A stretch of DNA of 64,000 nt from Bradyrhizobium acaciae. Its GTDB lineage: Bacteria > Pseudomonadota > Alphaproteobacteria > Rhizobiales > Xanthobacteraceae. Below are positions 55,925 through 64,000 of the stretch, in pieces. Below the pieces are notes generated by a model, which was not told the origin of the DNA, did not search any database, and was given only the letters and a program-made list of their open reading frames with translations. Location: assembly GCF_020889785.1 (NCBI RefSeq), contig NZ_JACMYK010000003.1, positions 62,001-126,000 on the forward strand. Reading direction: 5' to 3'. Numbering within the stretch: position 1 is the stretch's first letter; each line of letters opens with the position of its first letter. Both the position numbers and the translations under genes were made by a program.

Positions 55925-56710
55925 TCAGGCCTGTTCGGCAACCTTCAAGGCCTCGGTGCGAATTTCCTCGACCAGCCGCTCCTTGAGCGCGACGAATTCA
56001 GGCGTGGTCTTGATCTTGTAGGAGCGGGGATGCGGCAGGTCGACCGCAATCTCGGCCTTGATGCGTCCGGGACGGGCGCTCATGACGATGACGCGGCTGC
56101 CGAGGAAGATCGCTTCCTCGATGTCGTGGGTGACGAACAGCACCGTCTTCTGGTCGCGCTCCCAGATCCCGAGCAGCATCTCCTGCATCAGCGCCCGGGT
56201 CTGGTTGTCGAGCGCGCCGAACGGCTCGTCGAGCAGCAGGATCTTCGGATCGTTGGCCAGCGCCCGGGCAATCGCGGTGCGCTGCTGCATGCCGCCCGAC
56301 AGCTGCTTCGGCCAGTGGTTTTCGAAGCCCGATAGCCCGACCCGGCGAATGAAGGCGTCGGCGATCTCATGGCGCTCGGCTTGCGACGCGCCGCGCTCAC
56401 GCAGGCCGAAGGCGATGTTCTCGCGCACGGTCAGCCAGGGAAACAGCGTGTAGGACTGAAACACCATGCCGCGGTCGGCACCCGGGCCGGTGACCTCACG
56501 CCCGTCGAGCGTGACGCGCCCGCTGGTCGGCCGGTCGAGCCCGGCGATGATCCGGAGCAGGGTGGACTTTCCGCAGCCGGAGGGGCCGAGGATGGTGACG
56601 AAGTCGTTGTCGCCGACATCGAGCGTGGTCGGTTCGAGCGCCCGGGTCGGGGCGTGGCCGGTGCGGGCGGAGAAAGTTCGCGAGACCCGATCGATCCGAA
56701 GCAGGGTCAT
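55925..56710 (-). CDS. ABC transporter ATPase, nitrate/taurine (NitT/TauT) type
   Basis: 261 residues. Walker A GPSGCGKST, signature LSGGMQQRTAIARAL, Walker B LLLDEPFGALDNQTR; TauB/SsuB-like. ATG 56710 overlaps the permease stop (ATGA). Third gene of a binding protein-permease-ATPase set that lies directly downstream of hutC on the same strand. Confidence 0.9.
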   Translation of the reverse strand: MTLLRIDRVSRTFSARTGHAPTRALEPTTLDVGDNDFVTILGPSGCGKSTLLRIIAGLDRPTSGRVTLDGREVTGPGADRGMVFQSYTLFPWLTVRENIAFGLRERGASQAERHEIADAFIRRVGLSGFENHWPKQLSGGMQQRTAIARALANDPKILLLDEPFGALDNQTRALMQEMLLGIWERDQKTVLFVTHDIEEAIFLGSRVIVMSARPGRIKAEIAVDLPHPRSYKIKTTPEFVALKERLVEEIRTEALKVAEQA

Positions 56711-57480
56711 GCGAGCTTCCACGGGAACAGCCAGGCGTTGAAGGCCTTGAACAGGAAGTCGGAGATCAGGCCGATCAGCCCGATGACGATGATGCCGAAG
56801 ATGATCTGGCCGGTGTTGAGCAGCGCCTGGCTGTCCGTGATCATGTGTCCGATGCCCGACGATGAGCCGATCAGTTCGGCGACGATCACGTAGGTCCAGG
56901 CCCAGCCGAGCACCAGCCGGAGGATCTCGGCAATCTCGGGCGCGGCGGAGGGCAGCAACACCCTGCGGATGATGCCGCTGTCGCGCGCGCCGAGCGTGTA
57001 GGCGGCCTCGACCAAGTCACGCCGCGTGGCGCCGACGGTGATGGCCACCATCAGGATGATCTGGAACACCGCGCCGATGAAGATCACGAGCAGCTTTTGC
57101 AGCTCACCGATACCGGCCCACAGGATCAACAGCGGGATGAAGGCGGAGGCCGGCAGATAGCGCGCAAAGGACACGAAGGGTTCGAGGAAGGCCTCGACCG
57201 GCTTGTAGGCCCCCATCAGGACCCCGAGCGGCACCGCGATCACGGCAGCAAGCACAAACCCGCCGATCACGCGCCAGATCGTCATCCCGATGTCGAACAG
57301 GAAGCCCTGCTTGGCAAGCAGCTCGTAGCCCTCCTGGACCATGGTCAGCGGGTTGGCGAGAAATGTCTTCGACACATGGCCGCCGAAGGTCGCCCAGGAC
57401 CAGAGGGCTATGAACAGCACGAAGAAGGCCAGGCCATAGGCCACGCGCTGCTTCGATGTGGTGGGTTCGAGGGGACGCAT
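56707..57480 (-). CDS. ABC transporter permease, NitT/TauT type
   Basis: 257 residues, about six membrane helices, with the binding-protein-dependent permease motif (AYTLGARDSGIIRRVLLPSAAPEI). ATG 57480 gives a normal N-terminus (MRPLEPTTSKQRVAYG); an ATG at 57522 would add 14 residues. Partner of the ATPase and binding protein on either side. Confidence 0.88.
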   Translation of the reverse strand: MRPLEPTTSKQRVAYGLAFFVLFIALWSWATFGGHVSKTFLANPLTMVQEGYELLAKQGFLFDIGMTIWRVIGGFVLAAVIAVPLGVLMGAYKPVEAFLEPFVSFARYLPASAFIPLLILWAGIGELQKLLVIFIGAVFQIILMVAITVGATRRDLVEAAYTLGARDSGIIRRVLLPSAAPEIAEILRLVLGWAWTYVIVAELIGSSSGIGHMITDSQALLNTGQIIFGIIVIGLIGLISDFLFKAFNAWLFPWKLA

Positions 57481-57558
57481 CAATTGATCCGGGCGTATCT
57501 CATGCGCCGATCCAGCCCGCAATGTTGCGAGGCGGGACCGGCCAAATTCGCTGTTGCG

Positions 57559-58503
57559 CTACTTGATGAAGCTCGCGTCGTAGATGTCCTCGATCTTCGG
57601 CGCGGCTTTGATGATGCCGACCTCGAGCAGCAGCTCCGCGGCGTCCTTGTTGAATGTGAGGAAGTCACCGGCGAAGAACTTCTGGTTGGCGGCCTTGTCC
57701 TGCCAGCGCAGGTACTTTGCCGAGTTGCCGAACTGCTCGCCGGACTGCTTCACGTCGGCGCCCATGATCTCGTAGGCCTTGGCCTGATCCTTGGCGATCA
57801 TGTCGAGCGCCTCGAAATAGCTGTTGGCCAGCGCCTGCGCCGCCTTCGGATTGTCGGTCAGGAATTTCGGTGTGCAGCCGAACGTGTCCATCACGATCGG
57901 ATAGTCGAGCGTCGTCGCGGTGATCTTGCCCTTGTCGGGCGCGGCCCGCACCGTCGATAGATAAGGCTCGTAGGTCATCGCGGCGTCGTTCTGGCCGGAG
58001 ACGAAGGCCTGCGCCGCAGCAGCGGGCTCCAGGTTGACCACGGTGACGTCCTTTACCGTGAGGCCGTTCTTCTTCAGCATCCAGGCCAGCGCGAAATAGG
58101 GCGAGGTGCCCGGCGCCGATGCCGCGACGGTCTTGCCCTTGAGGTCCTTGATTGCCGCGACATCGTTGCGCACGGCCATGCCGTCCGCGCCATAGCTCTT
58201 GTCGAGCTGGAAGATCTGCTTGGTCGCGACGCCATTGGCGTTCCAGGAGATCCAGGTCTCCACCGTCGTCGCGGCGCACTGGATGTCGCCCGAGGCGATC
58301 GCGAGATGCCGGTCCTTCTGCGGGATCTTCTTCAAGGTCACGTCGAGGCCGTTCTTCTTGAAGATGCCGGCTTCCTTGGCGAGCGTCAGCGGCGCGAAGC
58401 CGGTCCACCCGGAGATGCCGACGCCGACCTTGACGTCATCTGCGAACGCGGCGGTGGACCCGAGCAACACGGCGATTGCAGGCAATAGCTTGAAGGAACG
58501 CAT
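57559..58503 (-). CDS. ABC transporter substrate-binding protein, SsuA/NMT1-like
   Basis: 314 residues with a signal peptide (about 1-22, ending TAAFA). The mature part starts DDVKVGVGISGWTGFAPLTLAKEAGIFKKNGLDV, typical of the family that binds nitrate, sulfonates, taurine or thiamine precursors. It sits 148 bp after hutC, so the importer may take up histidine, urocanate or a related imidazole; this rests only on location. Start ATG 58503. Confidence 0.88.
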   Translation of the reverse strand: MRSFKLLPAIAVLLGSTAAFADDVKVGVGISGWTGFAPLTLAKEAGIFKKNGLDVTLKKIPQKDRHLAIASGDIQCAATTVETWISWNANGVATKQIFQLDKSYGADGMAVRNDVAAIKDLKGKTVAASAPGTSPYFALAWMLKKNGLTVKDVTVVNLEPAAAAQAFVSGQNDAAMTYEPYLSTVRAAPDKGKITATTLDYPIVMDTFGCTPKFLTDNPKAAQALANSYFEALDMIAKDQAKAYEIMGADVKQSGEQFGNSAKYLRWQDKAANQKFFAGDFLTFNKDAAELLLEVGIIKAAPKIEDIYDASFIK

Positions 58504-58651
58504 TGTCGACCCCTTGAACGATGGATTGAACCCAGTTGATGTCTTCATGTCAGTGATGTCTTCACGACAGTCGCGGCGGATTGCCGCACGAAGCCCGTCG
58601 GCGGATGGTGGCCCATGATGCATTGCATGAAATATGCCGCGCAAGGCGTCC

Positions 58652-59395
58652 TCAGCCTCCCTTGAAGCGAGCGACCAGCCGGTGCGTCTCGCCTGGATAA
58701 TGCAGCCGCACCGCCGTCACCGTGCGTGCGCTGCGCCAAGTGTAGCGGTCGATCACGAGACAGGGCGAGCCGACAGCGATGTCGAGCGCCTTGGCTGTGC
58801 GATCGTCTGCGACGACAGCGCTGATCGTATGTTCGGCCTCGGTCCACGGCACGTGATGCAGCAGCCACGATCCCGGCGGTTCGCGTGCAAAGTCCGCAGT
58901 TGCGGCCTCCGGAACCGTGGAGAGATCGATCAGCCTGTCTTCAACCGCGAACGGCACGTCGTCGGCGCTGTGCCGGCAGGCGATCGCGATCACCTTGCCG
59001 GCCGTGCTCACGCCGAGCCGGGCGCGATCGGCTGCGGTCGCGGTGCGTCGCCGGCAATCGATCAGCTGATAACCGTAGCTGCGGCCGAGCGCGGTAATCT
59101 CCGCGCGGATGTCGGAGATCTTGAGCACCGCCGACAGATGCTGTGGACGGCGCACGAATGAGCCGGCGCGCCGCCGCCGCTCGATCAGGTCGGCCTGCGC
59201 CAGTTCCGACAGCGCCTTGTTCACTGTCATGCGCGAGCAGCGATAGCGCGCCATCAACTGGTGCTCGAAGGGAATGCGGTGGCCCGGCGGCCATTCGCCG
59301 GTCAGGATCCGCGTCTCGATGTCGAGCCGGATCCGCTTGTAGAGCGTCGGTTTTTCGGCCGCGCCCGGTCTAGCCTGATCGGAAGCGAGGCTCAT
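58652..59395 (-). CDS. hutC: HutC, GntR-family repressor of histidine utilisation
   Basis: 247 residues. The winged helix of the GntR type spans ~18-85 (EHQLMARYRCSRMTVNKALSELAQADLIERRR) and the UTRA effector domain ~100-240. HutC relatives are released from DNA by urocanate. ATG 59395 overlaps the hutF stop. The palindrome at 60790 is the likely binding site. Confidence 0.92.
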   Translation of the reverse strand: MSLASDQARPGAAEKPTLYKRIRLDIETRILTGEWPPGHRIPFEHQLMARYRCSRMTVNKALSELAQADLIERRRRAGSFVRRPQHLSAVLKISDIRAEITALGRSYGYQLIDCRRRTATAADRARLGVSTAGKVIAIACRHSADDVPFAVEDRLIDLSTVPEAATADFAREPPGSWLLHHVPWTEAEHTISAVVADDRTAKALDIAVGSPCLVIDRYTWRSARTVTAVRLHYPGETHRLVARFKGG

Positions 59396-60750
59396 GCCAC
59401 AAGCCTCCGGACGCACGCATTGAACCGCTCGCGTGACATGTCGCGCAACCGGTGCCGTCCGCCGGCGACAACCTTGTCGCCGCCGGCCCAGACGCAATCG
59501 ATCGCGTCGCCTCCGGCTGCAAACAGCCAGCCATCGAGGACGGCATCGCCCAATCGCCCCGCCAGGGACGGGTGCGTGGTGTCGAGGCTGACGATGTCGG
59601 CGCGCGCGCCGGACACAAGCCCGGCGTTGGATTGTGCGAGGGCTTGCGCGCCGCCGGCGAGTGCGTGATCGAACAGAGCGCGGCCGGTGGACGCGCCAGG
59701 ACGCCCCGAGAGCACGTTGCGCTCGCGGTGCTTCAGCCGCTGGCCGTATTCGAGTTGGCGAAGCTCGTCCGCGACCCCGACCAGCACGTTGGAATCGGTC
59801 CCGATGCCGAACCGGCCGCCGGCGGCGAGGAATTCGCGCGCGGAAAAGATGCCGTCGCCGAGGCTTGCTTCGGTGACGGGGCAGAGGCCGGCCACGGCGC
59901 CGCTGCGGGCGAGCGCCGTGACTTCCTGCTCCGTCATGTGGGTTGCGTGAATCAAGCACCAGCGCTGATTGACCGGGGCGTTTTCGAGCAGCCATTGCAC
60001 CGGCCGCCGTCCCGACCAGGCCATGCAATCGTCGACCTCACGCACCTGTTCGGCGGCGTGGATGTGGATCGGCTCCGCCCCGGCAAGCGGGATGATCGCC
60101 GCGAGCTCGTCGGGCGCCACTGCGCGCAGGCTGTGCGGGGCAATGCCGATGTTGGCGCCAGGGAGAGTCCGGATCGCCTCGCGCGAAGCTGCCATCAGCG
60201 CGGCGAACTGATCGACCGAGCAGATGAAGCGACGTTGCCCGGCATGCGGTGCTGCGCCACCGAACGTGCTGTGGGCATAGAAGCTCGGCAGCAGCGTGAG
60301 CCCGACGCCGGAGGCTTCAGTTGCCTCCGCAATGCGCACGGCCATCTCGGCAGGATTAGCGTAAGGCGAACCGTCGCGATCGTGGTGGAGATAGTGAAAC
60401 TCGCCGACGCGGGTAAAGCCGCGCTCGAGCATCTCGACATAGAGCAGCGTCGCAACGGCTGTGACATCGTCCGGCGTCATCGTCAGCGCAAAGCGATACA
60501 TCGTCTCGCGCCAGGTCCAGAACGTATCGGTCGTATCGCCGCGCAGTTCGGCCAGGCCGGCCATGCCGCGCTGAAAGGCGTGGCTGTGCAGGCTCGCCAA
60601 TCCCGGAACCGCCAATTGGTGGCGTTCGTCGCCGGCGGCCGGCGCGACACCTGCTGATACGGAGGCGATCTCGCCGTCGGCGACAACGACCTGCACGTCA
60701 TCGGCCCAGCCCGAAGGCAGCAGCGCGCATGCGAAATGCAGTCGTGTCAT
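59392..60750 (-). CDS. hutF: HutF, formimidoylglutamate deiminase
   Basis: 452 residues, amidohydrolase fold. Converts N-formimino-L-glutamate to N-formyl-L-glutamate and ammonia in the five-step histidine route. Metal ligands: H55 and H57 in LHSHAFQRG, HIHAAEQ, HATHMTEQE and the aspartate of GIGTDSN. Its presence implies that hutG (N-formylglutamate deformylase) exists too, probably beyond the right edge. Divergent from hutI. Confidence 0.94.
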   Translation of the reverse strand: MTRLHFACALLPSGWADDVQVVVADGEIASVSAGVAPAAGDERHQLAVPGLASLHSHAFQRGMAGLAELRGDTTDTFWTWRETMYRFALTMTPDDVTAVATLLYVEMLERGFTRVGEFHYLHHDRDGSPYANPAEMAVRIAEATEASGVGLTLLPSFYAHSTFGGAAPHAGQRRFICSVDQFAALMAASREAIRTLPGANIGIAPHSLRAVAPDELAAIIPLAGAEPIHIHAAEQVREVDDCMAWSGRRPVQWLLENAPVNQRWCLIHATHMTEQEVTALARSGAVAGLCPVTEASLGDGIFSAREFLAAGGRFGIGTDSNVLVGVADELRQLEYGQRLKHRERNVLSGRPGASTGRALFDHALAGGAQALAQSNAGLVSGARADIVSLDTTHPSLAGRLGDAVLDGWLFAAGGDAIDCVWAGGDKVVAGGRHRLRDMSRERFNACVRRLVA

Positions 60751-60789
60751 TTCATTTTTCCACGCCGGCTGGACAGAACCGCGACACGA

Positions 60790-60809
60790 TTATATGTCTA
60801 GACATATAA
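60790..60809. promoter_or_regulatory. HutC operator, perfect 20-bp palindrome
   Basis: TTATATGTCT followed by AGACATATAA is a perfect dyad with a TGTCTAGACA core, in the 90-bp gap between hutF and hutI. GntR/HutC proteins bind AT-rich palindromes of this form. One site so placed would repress both the hutF-hutC-ABC side and the hutI-hutH-hutU side. Confidence 0.8.
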
Positions 60810-60840
60810 GTCAAGCATCCCAGCTCGAGGGGACGATCGC

Positions 60841-62055
60841 ATGGCAGAGCGTTTCGACCGCATCTGGCACAACGCCCGGCTCGCCACGATGCGTGGCGAT
60901 CGCGCCGATCTCGGTGAGATCGAGCAGGGCCTGATCGCAGCGCGCGGCGGCCGCATCGTCTATGCAGGCACGCAGTCGGATTTTCCCGTCGATGCGGACG
61001 CCGTTGAACGGATCGATTGCGCCGGCCGCTGGATTACGCCGGGACTGGTCGATTGCCACACCCATCTGGTCTTCGGCGGCAACCGCGCGCATGAGTTCGA
61101 GCTTCGCCTGAAGGGCGCGAGCTATGAGGAGATCGCGCGCGCGGGCGGCGGCATCGTCTCGACCGTTGCCGCGACGCGCAAGGCGACCGAAGCTGAGCTC
61201 GTTGCCGGCGCGCTGCCGCGGCTTGACGCGCTGATCGGTGAGGGCGCAACCACCGTCGAGATCAAGTCCGGCTATGGCCTCAATGCCGAGACCGAGATGC
61301 GGCAGCTGGCAGCTGCACGCAGGCTCGGCCGCGAGCGGCCGGTTGCCATCCGCACGTCGTTTCTCGGTGCGCATGCGCTGCCGCCAGAGGCCGATGGCGA
61401 CAAGGACCGCTACATCGATCTGGTTTGCAACGAGATGCTGCCGGCGGTGGCCAAGGCCGGTCTTGCCGATGCGGTCGACGGTTTCATGGAGGGCATCGCG
61501 TTTTCGGCCGAGCAGACGGCGCGGGTGTTCGCGACAGCGCGCGCGCTTGGATTGCCCGTCAAGCTGCATGCGGATCAGCTGTCGAATCTCGGCGGCGCGG
61601 CGCTCGCCGCAAAATTCTCCGCGCTGTCAGCCGATCATCTGGAGCACACGGATGAAGCCGGTGCGGTCGCGATGGGGAAGGCGGGGACCGTGGCGGTCCT
61701 GCTGCCCGGCGCGTTCTATTTCATTCGCGAAACGCAGAAGCCGCCGGTCGAGCTGTTCCGGGAGCACGGCGTGCACATGGCGCTGGCGACCGACTGCAAT
61801 CCCGGCAGCTCGCCGCTGACTTCGCTGTTGCTGGCGATGAACATGGGTGCAACCCTGTTCCGGATGACCGTCGCCGAATGCCTCACAGGCGTGACGCGGG
61901 AAGGCGCGCGCGCGCTCGGCGTGCTCGCCGAGACCGGCACGTTGGATGCCGGCAAATGGTGCGACCTGGCGATCTGGGACATCGAGCGGCCGGCCGAACT
62001 GGTTTACCGCATCGGATTCAATCCGCTGCACCGCCGGGTGTGGAGGGGGCAATGA
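60841..62055 (+). CDS. hutI: HutI, imidazolonepropionase
   Basis: 404 residues. Hydrolyses imidazolone propionate to formiminoglutamate. Zinc site H73/H75 in [11 protein letters not shown], then [16 protein letters not shown] and [13 protein letters not shown] 60841 with GAGGGGACG upstream. Overlaps hutH by ATGA. Confidence 0.95.
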   Translation: MAERFDRIWHNARLATMRGDRADLGEIEQGLIAARGGRIVYAGTQSDFPVDADAVERIDCAGRWITPGLVDCHTHLVFGGNRAHEFELRLKGASYEEIARAGGGIVSTVAATRKATEAELVAGALPRLDALIGEGATTVEIKSGYGLNAETEMRQLAAARRLGRERPVAIRTSFLGAHALPPEADGDKDRYIDLVCNEMLPAVAKAGLADAVDGFMEGIAFSAEQTARVFATARALGLPVKLHADQLSNLGGAALAAKFSALSADHLEHTDEAGAVAMGKAGTVAVLLPGAFYFIRETQKPPVELFREHGVHMALATDCNPGSSPLTSLLLAMNMGATLFRMTVAECLTGVTREGARALGVLAETGTLDAGKWCDLAIWDIERPAELVYRIGFNPLHRRVWRGQ

Positions 62056-63632
62056 GCGATCCGGGCGCGCCTGATGTCGTAACCCCCGGAACGGTTGGCC
62101 TCGACGTGCTGGCGCGTGTGCTCGCCGGCGCACCCATTGTGCTCGATCCATCGTTCTGGCCGCGCGTCGAGGCCGCTGCAACGATCGTGGCGAAGGCAGC
62201 CCATATCGACGTTCCCGTCTACGGCATCAATACCGGTTTCGGAAAGCTGGCATCGACGCGGATTGCGCCCGACCAGACCGCATTGCTTCAACGCAACCTC
62301 ATCCTGTCGCATTGCTGCGGGGTAGGCCCCGCCACACCGGAGCCGATCGTGCGCCTGATGATGGCTTTGAAGGTGATTTCGCTCGGCCGCGGCGCATCCG
62401 GCGTGCGGCGTGACGTCATCGAGCAGTTGCAGGGCATGTTGATGCGCGGCGTCACTCCGCTGGTGCCGCAGCAGGGCTCGGTCGGCGCTTCCGGCGATCT
62501 GGCGCCGCTCGCCCATATGACCGCCGTGATGATCGGGGAGGGGCAGGCGTTTCTTGATGGCAAGGTCGTGCCGGGCGGTGAAGCGCTGGCCGCTGCCGGC
62601 CTCGTGCCGCTGACGCTCGGTCCCAAGGAAGGGCTCGCACTGATCAACGGCACGCAATTTTCCACCGCCTACGCCATCTCCGGCCTGCTGCGCGCGCATC
62701 GTCTGGCCTGTGCCGCGCTGGTGACCGGTGCGCTATCGGTCGATGCGGCGATGGCGTCCACGGTGCCGTTTCGCCCGGAAATTCAATCCCTGCGCGGCCA
62801 TGACGGTCAGATCGCGGCAGCTGCGACCCTGACCGCGCTGCTGGACGGCAGCGATATCAGGCAATCGCACCTCGAAGGTGATGAGCGCGTGCAGGACCCG
62901 TATTGCCTGCGCTGCCAGCCTCAGGTCGCGGGCGCCGTGCTCGATCTGCTCGCGCAAGCCGCGCGCGGGCTGACCATCGAAGCCAATGCCGTCACCGACA
63001 ATCCGCTGGTTCTGGTCGAGACCGGCGAGATCGTCTCGGGCGGCAATTTCCATGCCGAGCCGGTGGCGTTCGCCGCCGACCAGATCGCGCTGGCGCTCTC
63101 GGAGATCGGGGCGACCAGCGAGCGCCGGATCGCGACCCTCGTCGACCCCGCCTTGAACTTCGGCCTGCCGCCGTTCCTGACGCCCGAGCCCGGCATCAAT
63201 TCCGGCTTCATGATCGCCGAGGTCACGGCGGCGGCGCTCTATGCCGAGAACAAGCAGCGCGCGATGCCGTGCTCGATCGATTCCACGCCGACCAGCGCCA
63301 ACCAGGAGGACCACGTCTCGATGGCCGCGCATGCCGCGCGCCGGCTGTCCGACATGGCCGACAACCTCGCTTCCATCCTCGGCATCGAGCTGCTGGTTGC
63401 TTCGCAGGGCATCTCACTGCGCGCGCCGCATGCGACCAGCGCGCCGCTCGCCGCCGTTATCGCCGCGTTGCGTGCGCAGGTGCCGGCGCTCGCGGCGGAC
63501 CGCTACATGGCCGATGATCTGGCGCGCGCAGCGAGGCTGATCGAGGCCGACGCGTTGCCCGCTGCCGCGATTGCGGCCCTTTCGACCGATCCATTTCCAA
63601 AACTTGCTAGCCGACAGGGACATCCGTCATGA
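62052..63632 (+). CDS. hutH: HutH, histidine ammonia-lyase
   Basis: 526 residues. Deaminates histidine to urocanate. The MIO cofactor forms from A146-S147-G148 in [22 protein letters not shown] (58-65) and NQEDHVSM are further active-site pieces. ATG 62052 follows GGAGGGGGC and overlaps hutI; the frame is open upstream inside hutI. Overlaps hutU by ATGA. Confidence 0.96.
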   Translation: MSDPGAPDVVTPGTVGLDVLARVLAGAPIVLDPSFWPRVEAAATIVAKAAHIDVPVYGINTGFGKLASTRIAPDQTALLQRNLILSHCCGVGPATPEPIVRLMMALKVISLGRGASGVRRDVIEQLQGMLMRGVTPLVPQQGSVGASGDLAPLAHMTAVMIGEGQAFLDGKVVPGGEALAAAGLVPLTLGPKEGLALINGTQFSTAYAISGLLRAHRLACAALVTGALSVDAAMASTVPFRPEIQSLRGHDGQIAAAATLTALLDGSDIRQSHLEGDERVQDPYCLRCQPQVAGAVLDLLAQAARGLTIEANAVTDNPLVLVETGEIVSGGNFHAEPVAFAADQIALALSEIGATSERRIATLVDPALNFGLPPFLTPEPGINSGFMIAEVTAAALYAENKQRAMPCSIDSTPTSANQEDHVSMAAHAARRLSDMADNLASILGIELLVASQGISLRAPHATSAPLAAVIAALRAQVPALAADRYMADDLARAARLIEADALPAAAIAALSTDPFPKLASRQGHPS

Positions 63633-64000
63633 ATAGCCGACTGGATAACGAACGTATCATCCGTGCTCCCCGCGGCGCCGACATCAGCGCGAAGAGCTGG
63701 CTGACCGAAGCGCCGCTGCGCATGCTGATGAACAATTTGGACCCTGATGTCGCGGAGCGTCCCAGCGAGCTCGTGGTCTATGGCGGCATCGGCCGTGCAG
63801 CGCGCGACTGGGAGAGCTTTGACCGGATCGCGGCCTCCTTGCGCAAGCTCGAAGGCGACCAGACGCTGCTGGTGCAGTCCGGCAAGCCGGTCGGAATCTT
63901 TCGCACGCATGCGGACGCGCCGCGCGTGTTGATCGCGAATTCGAACCTGGTGCCGCATTGGGCGACGCTCGATCATTTCAACGAGCTCGATCGGCAAGGC
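63629..64000 (+). CDS. hutU: HutU, urocanate hydratase (partial, N-terminus only)
   Basis: The first 124 residues before the window edge: [43 protein letters not shown], then [34 protein letters not shown] and [18 protein letters not shown]. These match the N-terminal domain of urocanate hydratase, an NAD-dependent enzyme of about 555 residues. ATG 63629 overlaps the hutH stop. Confidence 0.95.
   Translation, partial: MNSRLDNERIIRAPRGADISAKSWLTEAPLRMLMNNLDPDVAERPSELVVYGGIGRAARDWESFDRIAASLRKLEGDQTLLVQSGKPVGIFRTHADAPRVLIANSNLVPHWATLDHFNELDRQG

Overview
The window is high-GC alphaproteobacterial DNA, most consistent with Bradyrhizobium or a close relative. This rests on the gene content and order (a cbbFPTALSXY operon with red-type form IC Rubisco, chvE-gguAB, an aerobic cob cluster, fmd/urea-type amide uptake, hut), the strong G/C third-position bias, and several intergenic palindromic repeats of the kind scattered through Bradyrhizobium genomes. 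The species cannot be named from the sequence. No rRNA, tRNA, CRISPR, prophage or insertion sequence was seen. Almost all DNA is coding, in long operons with ATGA-type stop/start overlaps.

Layout. 1-1033: a sensor histidine kinase cut by the left edge. 1175-10981: the Calvin-cycle regulator cbbR, divergent from cbbF-P-T-A-L-S-X-Y. 10982-11581: a 600-bp leader without a confident gene. It holds a diverged tandem duplication with two matching 24-bp palindromes in front of the chvE-gguA-gguB sugar transporter (11582-15483) and an inositol-monophosphatase-like gene. 16625-21293: a small catabolic island (orphan ABC binding protein, Baeyer-Villiger-type monooxygenase, cupin, LacI-family regulator) with LacI-type operators.

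21425-42115 is a nearly complete aerobic cobalamin region. On the minus strand are cobU-bluB-(small gene)-cbtB-cbtA and cobO-cobQ. On the plus strand are cobD-cobC and a long operon led by a cobalamin riboswitch (28073-28258): a DUF1636 gene, then cobW-N-G-H-I-J-L-E-M-B-A-F. cobK lies antisense inside that operon. The cobaltochelatase partners CobS and CobT and the final nucleotide-loop enzymes are not in the window.

42152-44404 carries a zinc-ribbon protein, an AhpD-like protein and a divergent AraC regulator. 44470-55744 is an amide/urea utilisation block. A very large hybrid kinase, whose sensor half is an NCS1-type permease followed by a cysteine cluster, and its overlapping LuxR-type response regulator diverge from a five-gene urea/short-chain-amide ABC importer, formamidase fmdA and fmdB. 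55925-64000 is the histidine-utilisation region. A NitT/TauT-like ABC importer, hutC and hutF run leftward, and hutI-hutH-hutU (the last cut by the window edge) run rightward from a shared perfect 20-bp palindrome that is the likely HutC operator.

The picture is of a metabolically versatile soil bacterium: carbon fixation, sugar uptake, amide nitrogen scavenging, histidine catabolism and its own aerobic B12 synthesis.
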